From positions 1 through 52,800 of the forward strand of contig CALPPS020000005.1 in assembly GCA_943325515.2 (NCBI GenBank): a DNA stretch of 52,800 bases. The letters run 5' to 3'. This document shows, piece after piece, positions 24,282-31,985 of this stretch. Each line of letters starts with the position of its first letter. Position 1 is the stretch's first letter. A model generated the notes under the pieces. The model had not been told where the DNA came from, did not search any database, and saw nothing but the letters and a program-made list of their open reading frames with translations. Source of the stretch: Flavobacterium psychrophilum. Its GTDB lineage: Bacteria; Bacteroidota; Bacteroidia; Flavobacteriales; Flavobacteriaceae. Position numbers and translations under genes: made by a program.

Positions 24282-25256
24282 ATGCTTAAAGTTGGCGTTT
24301 TAGGTGCTGGTCACCTCGGAAAAATACACTTGCGTTTATTACAACAATCTGAGAAATATGAACTCATAGGCTTTTATGATGAAAACCATGAAAATGGAGC
24401 TAAAATTGCAGCCGAATTTGGATACAAACAATTTGACACCATTGCAAAATTAATCCATGCTGTTGATATTATTGATATTGTAACACCTACCCTATCCCAT
24501 TATAAATGTGCCAAAGTTTCTATCAAATCGGGGAAACATGTTTTTATAGAAAAACCAATTTCCACTACTGTAGCCGAAGCTGAAGAAATTATAGCTTTAG
24601 CCAAGGAATATAACGTCAAAGGACAAGTGGGTCACGTAGAACGTTTCAATCCTGCCTTTATTGCTGTAAAAGAGCAAATTGAAAACCCAATGTTTATTGA
24701 AACTCATCGTTTAGCCGAATTCAATCCACGTGGTACAGATGTTCCTGTGGTTTTGGACTTAATGATACACGATATTGATGCTATTTTGAGCGTTGTAAAA
24801 TCAAAAGTAAAAGCAGTTCATGCCAGTGGAGTTTCGGTTTTGAGCCAATCACCCGATATTGCCAATGCTCGTATAGAGTTTGAAAATGGTTGTGTTGCTA
24901 ATATTACTTCAAGTAGAATTTCTATGAAGAACATGCGTAAATCTCGATTTTTTCAAAAAGATGCTTATATTTCTGTAGATTATTTGGATAAAATATGTGA
25001 AGTAGTTAAAATGAAAGAAGCACCTCTAGTTCCTGGTGATTTTGATATGATTTTGCAAAATGCTGAAGGCGAAAAGAAACAAATTTATTTCAATAATCCT
25101 GAAGTAAGCCACAATAATGCAATTCTTGATGAATTAGAAACTTTTGCCGATGCAATAAACAATAATACAACTCCAATTGTAACGCTTGAAGATGGAACAG
25201 AAGCTTTACGAGTGGCATATATGATTATTGATTCGATGAATGAGAAAACAAACTAA
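24282..25256 (+). CDS. Gfo/Idh/MocA family NAD(P)-dependent oxidoreductase
   Basis: The 324-residue product has a Rossmann fold with VGVLGAGHLGKIHLRLLQQ at the start, the conserved GKHVFIEKPIS with catalytic-type EKP lysine near residue 91, and VGHVERFNPA plus LDLMIHDIDAI of the C-terminal dimer domain. Family members oxidise or reduce sugars, inositols and related compounds. The substrate is unknown. It begins at the second ATG (MLKVGVLG). The next gene, 3-hydroxybutyryl-CoA dehydrogenase, begins 9 bases after its stop, so they are probably cotranscribed. Confidence 0.88.
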   Translation: MLKVGVLGAGHLGKIHLRLLQQSEKYELIGFYDENHENGAKIAAEFGYKQFDTIAKLIHAVDIIDIVTPTLSHYKCAKVSIKSGKHVFIEKPISTTVAEAEEIIALAKEYNVKGQVGHVERFNPAFIAVKEQIENPMFIETHRLAEFNPRGTDVPVVLDLMIHDIDAILSVVKSKVKAVHASGVSVLSQSPDIANARIEFENGCVANITSSRISMKNMRKSRFFQKDAYISVDYLDKICEVVKMKEAPLVPGDFDMILQNAEGEKKQIYFNNPEVSHNNAILDELETFADAINNNTTPIVTLEDGTEALRVAYMIIDSMNEKTN

Positions 25257-25265
25257 ATCAAAATA

Positions 25266-26153
25266 ATGAAAACAATAGCAGTAATTGGCGCAGGAACTAT
25301 GGGCAACGGAATTGCTCATACTTTCGCACAAAGCGGTTTTATCGTAAAACTTATTGATGTTTCCGAAAAATCTATTGAAAAAGGAATGGCAACTATTGCC
25401 ACAAACCTTGATAGAATGGTTTCAAAAGGAACTATTACCGAAGAAGATAAATACAAAACAATTGAAAATATAATCACTTACACTGATATCAAAGATGGTG
25501 TTGTGGGAACAGATTTGGTTATTGAAGCAGCGACTGAAAATGTTGACTTGAAACTTCAAATATTCAAACAATTAAGCGATGTTTGTGATCATAATGTGAT
25601 TTTGGCGACCAATACTTCCTCAATTTCTATCACTCAAATTGCAGCTCAAGTTGTGCATCCAGAACGTGTGATTGGAATGCACTTTATGAATCCGGTACCG
25701 ATTATGAAATTAGTAGAAATCATTCGCGGTTACAACACATCGGATGAAGTGACTAAAATCATCATGACACTTTCCGAAAAATTGGGAAAAACACCAACAG
25801 AAGTAAATGATTATCCTGGTTTTGTAGCTAATAGAATATTGATGCCAATGATCAACGAAGCTATTGAAACCCTATACAATGGAGTAGCAGGAGTTTATGA
25901 AATTGATACCGTAATGAAACTAGGAATGGCACACCCTATGGGACCCTTACAATTAGCTGATTTTATAGGATTGGATGTTTGTCTATCAATATTAAATGTA
26001 ATGTATGATGGATTTAAAAATACTAAATATGCACCATGTCCATTGTTAGTTAATATGGTAATGGCAGGAAAATTAGGCGTAAAATCAGGTGAAGGTTTTT
26101 ATGATTATTCTGAAAGTAAAAAAGCAGAGAAAATTGCAAAGCAATTTTCTTAA
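25266..26153 (+). CDS. hbd: 3-hydroxybutyryl-CoA dehydrogenase
   Basis: The 295-residue NAD(P)-dependent enzyme interconverts 3-hydroxybutyryl-CoA and acetoacetyl-CoA. It has IAVIGAGTMGNGIAHTFAQ at the N-terminus (GxGxxG), ATNTSSISITQIA, and GMHFMNPVPIMKLVEII with the catalytic His. The C-terminal helical domain has YPGFVANRILMPMINEA and GLDVCLSILNVMY. Length fits single-domain Hbd/PaaH. A heptamer array fills the gap between its stop and the next start. Confidence 0.93.
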   Translation: MKTIAVIGAGTMGNGIAHTFAQSGFIVKLIDVSEKSIEKGMATIATNLDRMVSKGTITEEDKYKTIENIITYTDIKDGVVGTDLVIEAATENVDLKLQIFKQLSDVCDHNVILATNTSSISITQIAAQVVHPERVIGMHFMNPVPIMKLVEIIRGYNTSDEVTKIIMTLSEKLGKTPTEVNDYPGFVANRILMPMINEAIETLYNGVAGVYEIDTVMKLGMAHPMGPLQLADFIGLDVCLSILNVMYDGFKNTKYAPCPLLVNMVMAGKLGVKSGEGFYDYSESKKAEKIAKQFS

Positions 26154-26228
26154 TTAACAATGAATAATGGATAATTGATAATTCAAAATATAATTATCAG
26201 TTGTTAGTTGTCAATTATGAATTGAAAG
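26154..26228. repeat. inverted heptamer array filling an intergenic gap
   Basis: The 75-base gap between hbd and the DUF1015 gene is almost wholly 7-base units. The left half is AATGAAT, AATGGAT, AATTGAT, AATTCAA (26159-26186); the right half is TATAATT, ATCAGTT, GTTAGTT, GTCAATT, ATGAATT (26189-26223), the same motif reversed. The centre TGATAATT (26176-26183) / AATTATCA (26192-26199) forms a hairpin. Confidence 0.65.
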
Positions 26229-27446
26229 ATGAGCAAAATTATACCTTTTAAAGCGTTTCGTCCCACTCCAGATAAAGTAGGATTGGTGACTTGTAGAAAC
26301 TATGACGATTACAGTTCAGCTGAGCTTGCTGCTTGGTTGAGTTTTAATCCCTACTCTTTTTTGCATGTCATCAATCCAGCTTACATGCATTCGCAAAAAA
26401 TAACTTTGGATAAACGTTTTAAAGGCGTAGCACACAAATACCAAGATTTCAAAGATGATGGCATTTTTATAGAAGAAGAAAAAGCAGTTTTTTTTCTCTA
26501 TGAAATTCAAAGCAAAGAGCAAAATTTCACGGGAATAGTTGCTGGAACCTCTATAGAAGAGTATAAAAACGATATCATCAAGAAACATGAAGATACTTTG
26601 CAATATCGTGTAGAATATTTCAAAGATTATTTACATCAAACGAGTTTTAATACAGAACCTGTTTTGATAACTTATCCAGACAATGAGACTTTAAATTCCT
26701 GGATTGCTGAAAAGAAAAAAAGTCAACCCGTTTACAACTATTCTACTACCAACAAAGAAAAGCATCAGTTATGGAAAATTGAAACCGAAGAAGAAATTAA
26801 CTGGTTAATTAATCAATTTTCAACTATTCCAGAATTATATATTGCTGATGGGCATCATCGCTCTGCTTCTGCAGAATTATTATATGATGAAAACAAGCAT
26901 TTAGGAAATGAAAAATTAAACTATTTCATGAGTTTCCTTATTGCTGAAAGCAATGTGAAAATCTACGAATACAACAGAATCATAAGAGATTTGAATGGTT
27001 TTTCTAAAGAAGATTTTTTAGCTAAATTAGGAGAACATTTCATCATCAAAGACAAAGAACAAGAATTATGGAAACCACAAAGCAAGTTTGAATTTGGAAT
27101 GTATCTTGATAATCATTTTTATGCTTTGTTTTATAAACAAGACAATAAACAACCATCAATAATTGAAAATCTCGACGCTCAAATTTTGTATGATAAAGTT
27201 TTGCAACCATTGCTTGGCATTGAAGATTTGAGAAATGATGAACGTATAGAATATATTCCAGGAAAACAGTCCATATTAACGATTAAAGAATTAGTTGACG
27301 AAGGTGAATTTGAAGTTGGATTTATGCTATTTCCTTCGGATATTTCAGAAATAAAAGCACTAGCTGATAACCATTTGATTATGCCACCTAAAAGTACTTA
27401 TATCGAACCTAAATTCAGAAGTGGATTGATAGTTTATGAACTTTAA
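26229..27446 (+). CDS. DUF1015 family protein
   Basis: The 405-residue cytosolic protein matches DUF1015 along its length: a start with KIIPFKAFRPTPDKVGLV, FLHVINPAYMH, the conserved IADGHHRSASAE near residue 212-223 and a C-terminal block with MPPKSTYIEPKFRSGL. The GHHR motif with nearby acidic residues suggests catalysis, and relatives lie near serine or phosphoglycerate-related genes in other bacteria, but the function is not established. It is followed 31 bases later by yggS and probably cotranscribed with it. Confidence 0.9.
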   Translation: MSKIIPFKAFRPTPDKVGLVTCRNYDDYSSAELAAWLSFNPYSFLHVINPAYMHSQKITLDKRFKGVAHKYQDFKDDGIFIEEEKAVFFLYEIQSKEQNFTGIVAGTSIEEYKNDIIKKHEDTLQYRVEYFKDYLHQTSFNTEPVLITYPDNETLNSWIAEKKKSQPVYNYSTTNKEKHQLWKIETEEEINWLINQFSTIPELYIADGHHRSASAELLYDENKHLGNEKLNYFMSFLIAESNVKIYEYNRIIRDLNGFSKEDFLAKLGEHFIIKDKEQELWKPQSKFEFGMYLDNHFYALFYKQDNKQPSIIENLDAQILYDKVLQPLLGIEDLRNDERIEYIPGKQSILTIKELVDEGEFEVGFMLFPSDISEIKALADNHLIMPPKSTYIEPKFRSGLIVYEL

Positions 27447-27477
27447 TTTGAAAATGTATCAATTTGAAAATTTAAAA

Positions 27478-28140
27478 ATGTCAATAAAAGAAAATCTTCT
27501 TCACATACAATCCTCAATTCCAGAAAACGTACTACTTGTTGCGGTTTCCAAAACCAAACCTGTTGCTGATTTAATGGAAGCCTACAATGCAGGACAACGC
27601 ATTTTTGGTGAAAATAAAATCCAAGAAATGACCGAAAAATGGCAGCAAATGCCTAAGGATATAGAATGGCACATGATTGGACATGTACAATCGAACAAGG
27701 TCAAATATATGATTCCCTATGTAAAACTAATTCACGGTGTGGATAGTTTGAAATTATTAAAAGAAATTAATAGACAAGCCGTTCGTTGGCGAAAACAAGT
27801 TAATTGTTTATTACAGATTCACATAGCCGAAGAAGAAACTAAATTTGGATTAAACGAAAATGAATTAGCCGATTTATTGGGTTCAGAAGAGTTTAAAGCT
27901 ATGTCAAACATTAAAGTAATTGGTTTAATGGGAATTGCATCTTTTACTGATAATCAAGAACAAATAAAACGAGAGTTTCAACATTTAAAATCGATATTTG
28001 ACCAACATAAAAAACTGAAAACAGAAAACTGTCAATTGAACACTCTTTCAATGGGAATGAGTGGAGATTATCAACTGGCTATTGAATGTGGTAGCAACAT
28101 GGTTCGAATTGGAAGTAATATTTTTGGTGGAAGAAAATGA
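27478..28140 (+). CDS. yggS: YggS family PLP homeostasis protein
   Basis: The 220-residue protein is a single-domain TIM-barrel PLP carrier that helps keep vitamin B6 levels balanced. VAVSKTKPVADL carries the PLP-binding Lys (second K of SKTK); QRIFGENKIQEM, WHMIGHVQSNKVKYM and LSMGMSGDYQLAIECGS with MVRIGSNIFGGR are conserved blocks. The start at 27478 (MSIKENLLHIQS) fits homologues; upstream in-frame ATGs from 27436 overlap the previous gene. The loop before TLSMGMS (28013-28040) is made of 7-base repeat units. Confidence 0.92.
   Translation: MSIKENLLHIQSSIPENVLLVAVSKTKPVADLMEAYNAGQRIFGENKIQEMTEKWQQMPKDIEWHMIGHVQSNKVKYMIPYVKLIHGVDSLKLLKEINRQAVRWRKQVNCLLQIHIAEEETKFGLNENELADLLGSEEFKAMSNIKVIGLMGIASFTDNQEQIKREFQHLKSIFDQHKKLKTENCQLNTLSMGMSGDYQLAIECGSNMVRIGSNIFGGRK
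28013..28040 (+). repeat. heptamer array inside yggS
   Basis: AACTGAA, AACAGAA, AACTGTC and AATTGAA follow with an exact 7-base period within the coding sequence and encode about nine residues of a variable loop just before the conserved TLSMGMS motif. They match the reverse complement of the intergenic NTCRRTT units. Confidence 0.65.
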
Positions 28141-28183
28141 TTTAAAATTGTTTTTTAACGATTTTTGATTGAAGAAGTAAAAA

Positions 28184-28218
28184 AACGGAATACTACAAAC
28201 TGAATACTGAATACTAAT
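28184..28218 (+). repeat. heptamer array NACTGAA running into a TTG start codon
   Basis: AACGGAA, TACTACA, AACTGAA, TACTGAA and TACTAAT (28184-28218) follow with a 7-base period. The next base begins the TTG start codon of the exonuclease gene. Confidence 0.6.
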
Positions 28219-29580
28219 TTGTACGCAATACTCGACATAGAAACCACTGGAGGACAATTTAATGAAGAAGGCATTACTGAAATTGCCATCTATAAATTTG
28301 ATGGTCATGAAGTAATTGACCAATTTATAAGCTTGGTTAATCCTGAAAAACCTATTCAGCCTTTTGTGGTTAAACTAACTGGAATCAATAATGCTATGTT
28401 GCGCTCTGCACCAAAGTTTTATGAGATTGCAAAGCGAATAATAGAAATCACTCAAGATTGTATTTTAGTAGCACACAATACTTCATTTGATTATAGGATT
28501 TTGCGAACTGAATTTAATCGATTGGGGTATGATTATGTAAAACCCACACTCTGCACTGTTGAATTATCACAAAAATTAATTCCCGGACAAGCTTCCTATA
28601 GTTTGGGAAAATTAGTTCGTTCACTTGGAATTCCTGTAACGGATAGACACAGAGCTAGCGGTGATGCTATGGCAACAGTTAAGTTATTCAAAATGATTTT
28701 GGCAAAAGATATTGAAAAAGAAATTATAATTGGTTTAATAAAAGCTGAAATAAAAAAAGGATTATCTCCAAAATTACTTGACATAGTAGAAAGTATGACA
28801 GCTCGAACTGGCATTTATTATATTCACAATGAAAAAGGAGATTTGATTTATATTGGGAAAAGCAAAAACATCAAAAAACGTATCAATCAACATTTTACAG
28901 GAACAAGTGGAAAAAGTAAAAAAATTCAACGTGAAGTTTTTGCTGTAACCTACGAAGAAACTGGAAATGAACTTATTGCTTTACTGAAAGAAAGTGAAGA
29001 AATCAAAATAAATAAACCCATATATAATAGAGCACAGCGCAAAAGTATTTTTCAATATGCATTGTATGTTGAGGAAGATGAAAATGGTTATTTGGCTTTA
29101 AAAATTAACAAAGCAGATGGAAGAAAAAAAGAAATAACTTCGTTTACTACTTTGCAAGAAGGAAAAAATTTGTTATTTAAAATCACTTCTGAACATCAAC
29201 TTTGTCAAAAAATAAACGGCTTATACGAAACAAAAAATGGCTGTTTTCAACTAAAAATTAAGGAATGTAATGGTGCATGTATGGGGAAAGAAACTCCAGA
29301 GAGCTATAATGAGCGCGTAAACGAGTTTATTAAAGGAATGAAATTCGAGAATAATAACATGGTAATTATTGATAAAGGAAGAACTCTTGATGAACGCAGT
29401 GCTGTACTAATAGAAAATGGAATTTACAAAGGCTATTGTTTCTTTGAATTGAATTATCAAGTTAATAATATAGAAATCCTAAAAAACATAATTATCCCAA
29501 TGCAAAATAATCGTGATACACGAACTATTATTCAAGGCTATTTAAGACGTCATAAAGTAATTAGAATTGTGAAGTTTTAA
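28219..29580 (+). CDS. DEDD exonuclease fused to GIY-YIG nuclease (DnaQ-UvrC-like), TTG start
   Basis: The 453-residue fusion begins with a DnaQ-type 3'-5' exonuclease (residues 1-165): Asp6 and Glu8 in AILDIETTGG, VAHNTSFDYRILR with the second Asp, and DRHRASGDAMAT with His and the last Asp. From about 195 a UvrC-type GIY-YIG domain follows: TGIYYIHNEKGDLIYIGKSK, then KKRINQHF and the Glu of LLKESEEIKINKPIYN. The C-terminal 170 residues lack the RNase H-like endonuclease half of true UvrC. A similar DnaQ-UvrC arrangement is known in mycobacteria and Bacteroidetes; a repair role is likely but unproven. The only plausible start is TTG at 28219. Confidence 0.88.
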   Translation: MYAILDIETTGGQFNEEGITEIAIYKFDGHEVIDQFISLVNPEKPIQPFVVKLTGINNAMLRSAPKFYEIAKRIIEITQDCILVAHNTSFDYRILRTEFNRLGYDYVKPTLCTVELSQKLIPGQASYSLGKLVRSLGIPVTDRHRASGDAMATVKLFKMILAKDIEKEIIIGLIKAEIKKGLSPKLLDIVESMTARTGIYYIHNEKGDLIYIGKSKNIKKRINQHFTGTSGKSKKIQREVFAVTYEETGNELIALLKESEEIKINKPIYNRAQRKSIFQYALYVEEDENGYLALKINKADGRKKEITSFTTLQEGKNLLFKITSEHQLCQKINGLYETKNGCFQLKIKECNGACMGKETPESYNERVNEFIKGMKFENNNMVIIDKGRTLDERSAVLIENGIYKGYCFFELNYQVNNIEILKNIIIPMQNNRDTRTIIQGYLRRHKVIRIVKF

Positions 29581-29582
29581 TC

Positions 29583-30503
29583 ATGAATTACTTAATTACA
29601 ATTATTGGTCCCACAGCAATCGGAAAAACTTCGTTGAGCATTGATTTAGCAAAACATTTTGATTGCGAAATCATATCTTGTGATAGTCGACAATTTTATA
29701 AAGAAATGACAATTGGAACAGCAGTTCCAACAGATGAAGAATTAAATGCAGTCAAGCATCATTTTATCCAAAATAAAACCATCTTTGAAAATTATACTGT
29801 AGGCGATTTTGAACAAGAAGCTATCGCCAAATTAGACGAATTATTTTTAAATAATAATATTCAGATTATGGTTGGCGGCTCTGGTTTATATGTTGATGCG
29901 GCGCTCAAAGGTTTTGATGATTTTCCTGAAATTGAAAATAATGTCAGAGATAAGTTAAACGCTGATTTAGAACTATTTGGAATAGATTACCTACAAAATA
30001 GGTTAAAAGAATTAGATCATGATTATTTTCAAAAACTGACTAATGAAAATCCTCAAACATTGAAAAACCCACAACGCATGAAACGCTTTGTAGAAGTTTG
30101 TCTTGGAACAGGAAAACCCTATTCTAGTTTTATTGGACAAAAGAAAAATCAACGGCGCTTCACTCCTATCGTAATTGGACTTGAAGCAGACAGAGAAGTT
30201 ATGTATGAAAAGATTAATCAGCGAGTTGATAGTATGATTAATCAAGGATTGTTAGCTGAAGCTGAAAAGTTATATCCAAACAAAAATTTGAATGCTCTAC
30301 AAACTGTTGGTTATCGTGAATTATTTGATTATTTTGACAAAAAAACATCATTAGATTTCGCCATTGAAGAAATCAAGAAAAACACTCGGCGATTTTCCAA
30401 ACGTCAATTGACATGGTTTAAACGAACTGAAAATGCAGTTTGGTTTGACAATTTAAAAAATAGAAACAAAATAATAAGTCATATAGAAAATATAATTAAA
30501 TAA
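29583..30503 (+). CDS. miaA: tRNA dimethylallyltransferase
   Basis: The 306-residue enzyme adds a dimethylallyl group to A37 of tRNAs reading UNN codons. P-loop GPTAIGKTS at 8-16, then SCDSRQFYKEMTIGTAVPT and GGSGLYVDAALKG are diagnostic, with KNPQRMKRFVEV and NTRRFSKRQLTWFKR toward the end. It starts 2 bases after the exonuclease gene and its stop shares one base with the next start (TAATG), so the three genes form one operon. Confidence 0.95.
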   Translation: MNYLITIIGPTAIGKTSLSIDLAKHFDCEIISCDSRQFYKEMTIGTAVPTDEELNAVKHHFIQNKTIFENYTVGDFEQEAIAKLDELFLNNNIQIMVGGSGLYVDAALKGFDDFPEIENNVRDKLNADLELFGIDYLQNRLKELDHDYFQKLTNENPQTLKNPQRMKRFVEVCLGTGKPYSSFIGQKKNQRRFTPIVIGLEADREVMYEKINQRVDSMINQGLLAEAEKLYPNKNLNALQTVGYRELFDYFDKKTSLDFAIEEIKKNTRRFSKRQLTWFKRTENAVWFDNLKNRNKIISHIENIIK

Positions 30504-31240
30504 TGCCAATCGCTCCTAACTTCACCTCTATTCTTCAACAAGATTGGGAAATTAATTTTCTGCAATGTTATCCCAACGGTTATTTAAAATATACTGATTT
30601 GTGTAATATTTTACAATTAACTGCTGGATCCCATGCTGAGCTTGGCGGTATTAGTTTTAGTGATATGCAAACACATAATCAAGCTTGGGTTTTAAGCAAA
30701 ATTAGAGTTGAAATAAAACGTTTACCCAAATGGAAAGAAGTTGTCACTGTTAAAACTTGGATTAATTCTTTAGAAAATTCTCGTTCTATTCGTTGTTTAG
30801 AAATGTATATAGGTGAAGAAAAAATTGTGGGTTGTGAAACCTTTTGGGCAGTTTTTAATACCAAAACTAGAAGGCCTGAGAGTTTAGCTTTGCCTCATGG
30901 ACATTTTGAAAAATATTCAGACAGAGCAACTTTTGATACCTTTGGTAAAATTGATTTTCAGCATACTATGAAATCTATAGCTATTCATAAAGTGAAACTT
31001 TCTGATTTAGATATTGTCAATCATGCAAATAGCGTTAAATATCTTGAATGGTGTTTGGATTGCTTGCACTTTGAATTTGTTCAAAGTCAAAAAATAGACA
31101 GTTTTGAAATGAATTATCTTAAAGAAGTTTCAATGGATGAAGAAGTAGAAATAAAACAATATGTTGAAGAAAAAAATATAGTTTTTGCTATACAACGTCA
31201 GGAAAAAACTTGTTTTGCTTTACAACTTTATTTAAAATAA
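30503..31240 (+). CDS. acyl-ACP thioesterase (FatA-like)
   Basis: The 245-residue double-hotdog protein should hydrolyse acyl-ACP to free fatty acid. The first hotdog domain holds GGISFSDMQTHNQAWVLSK and TWINSLENSRSIRCLEMY; the second begins SDLDIVNHANSVKYLEWCLD with the conserved Asn-His pair. It matches bacterial FatA/FatB-like thioesterases (PF01643) in length. It overlaps miaA by one base and is followed by a strong bidirectional terminator. Confidence 0.88.
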   Translation: MPIAPNFTSILQQDWEINFLQCYPNGYLKYTDLCNILQLTAGSHAELGGISFSDMQTHNQAWVLSKIRVEIKRLPKWKEVVTVKTWINSLENSRSIRCLEMYIGEEKIVGCETFWAVFNTKTRRPESLALPHGHFEKYSDRATFDTFGKIDFQHTMKSIAIHKVKLSDLDIVNHANSVKYLEWCLDCLHFEFVQSQKIDSFEMNYLKEVSMDEEVEIKQYVEEKNIVFAIQRQEKTCFALQLYLK

Positions 31241-31268
31241 ATAGGCTTCAATTTCTTGAAGCCTATTT
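31239..31268. terminator. strong bidirectional terminator
   Basis: AAATAGGCTTCAA (31239-31251) and TTGAAGCCTATTT (31256-31268) form a perfect 13-bp stem with a TTTC loop. Plus-strand T residues follow, and the minus strand is also T-rich; it separates the convergent thioesterase and response regulator genes. Confidence 0.87.
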
Positions 31269-31272
31269 ATTT

Positions 31273-31974
31273 TTATTTTCTTACAACCAATCTAAAACCT
31301 TCTCCGTGAATATTAAGAATTTCTACACTAGGATCTTCTTTTAAATATTTTCTTAATTTGGCTATATATACATCCATACTTCTTGAAGTGAAATAATTAT
31401 CTTCTCTCCAAATCTTTGTTAATGCTAGTTCTCTTGGCATCAAATCATTTTCATAAATAGCCATCATTTTTAATAAATCAGACTCTTTAGGGGATAATTT
31501 AATTGGCTCATTGTCGTCAAATTTTAAAAAACGGAGTTTAGAGTTTAATAGGAACTTACCTATTTGAAACTCAAACTTAACTGGTTCATTTTTGTTTTCG
31601 CTTGCTTTTCTTTGAATGATTGCCTTAATTTTCATTAACAGCACATCAGAGTCGAAAGGTTTATTCAAGTAATCATCTGCGCCAACTTTGTATCCTTTGA
31701 TTACATCTTCTTTCATTGACTTTGCAGTTAAAAAAACTAAAGGAACCTCTTTGTTTTTTTCTCTAATTTCTTTAGCTAATGTGTATCCATCTTTGTAGGG
31801 CATCATCACATCCAAGATACACAAATCAAAATTGTCTTTTTTGAATTTTTCAAAACCTTCCATACCATTCTTAGCGAGTGTAACATCAAAATCATTTAAT
31901 GTTAAGTAATCTCTTAAGACGATACCAAAATTTTGATCATCTTCTACTAAAAGTATTTTTTTATTATTTTCCAT
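31273..31974 (-). CDS. rprY: OmpR-family response regulator, RprY-like
   Basis: The 233-residue protein has a receiver domain (1-120) with acidic pocket EDD at 11-13, phosphoacceptor Asp55 in LCILDVMMPY and Lys in NKPFDSD, followed by a winged-helix DNA-binding domain (135-231) with LSPKESDLLKMM and TSRSMDVYIAKLRKYL. It is encoded 11 bases after its histidine kinase. The pair resembles RprX/RprY of Bacteroides fragilis and homologues across Bacteroidetes; RprY in Porphyromonas has been linked to stress and sodium responses. The exact signal here is unknown. Confidence 0.88.
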   Translation of the reverse strand: MENNKKILLVEDDQNFGIVLRDYLTLNDFDVTLAKNGMEGFEKFKKDNFDLCILDVMMPYKDGYTLAKEIREKNKEVPLVFLTAKSMKEDVIKGYKVGADDYLNKPFDSDVLLMKIKAIIQRKASENKNEPVKFEFQIGKFLLNSKLRFLKFDDNEPIKLSPKESDLLKMMAIYENDLMPRELALTKIWREDNYFTSRSMDVYIAKLRKYLKEDPSVEILNIHGEGFRLVVRK

Positions 31975-31985
31975 AACTTTGTATT

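Noticed and set aside
27445..27477. 16-base direct repeat AATTTGAAAATGT before yggS
   Set aside because: Two imperfect copies only and overlapping the previous stop; does not keep the 7-base phase, so not counted with the heptamer arrays.
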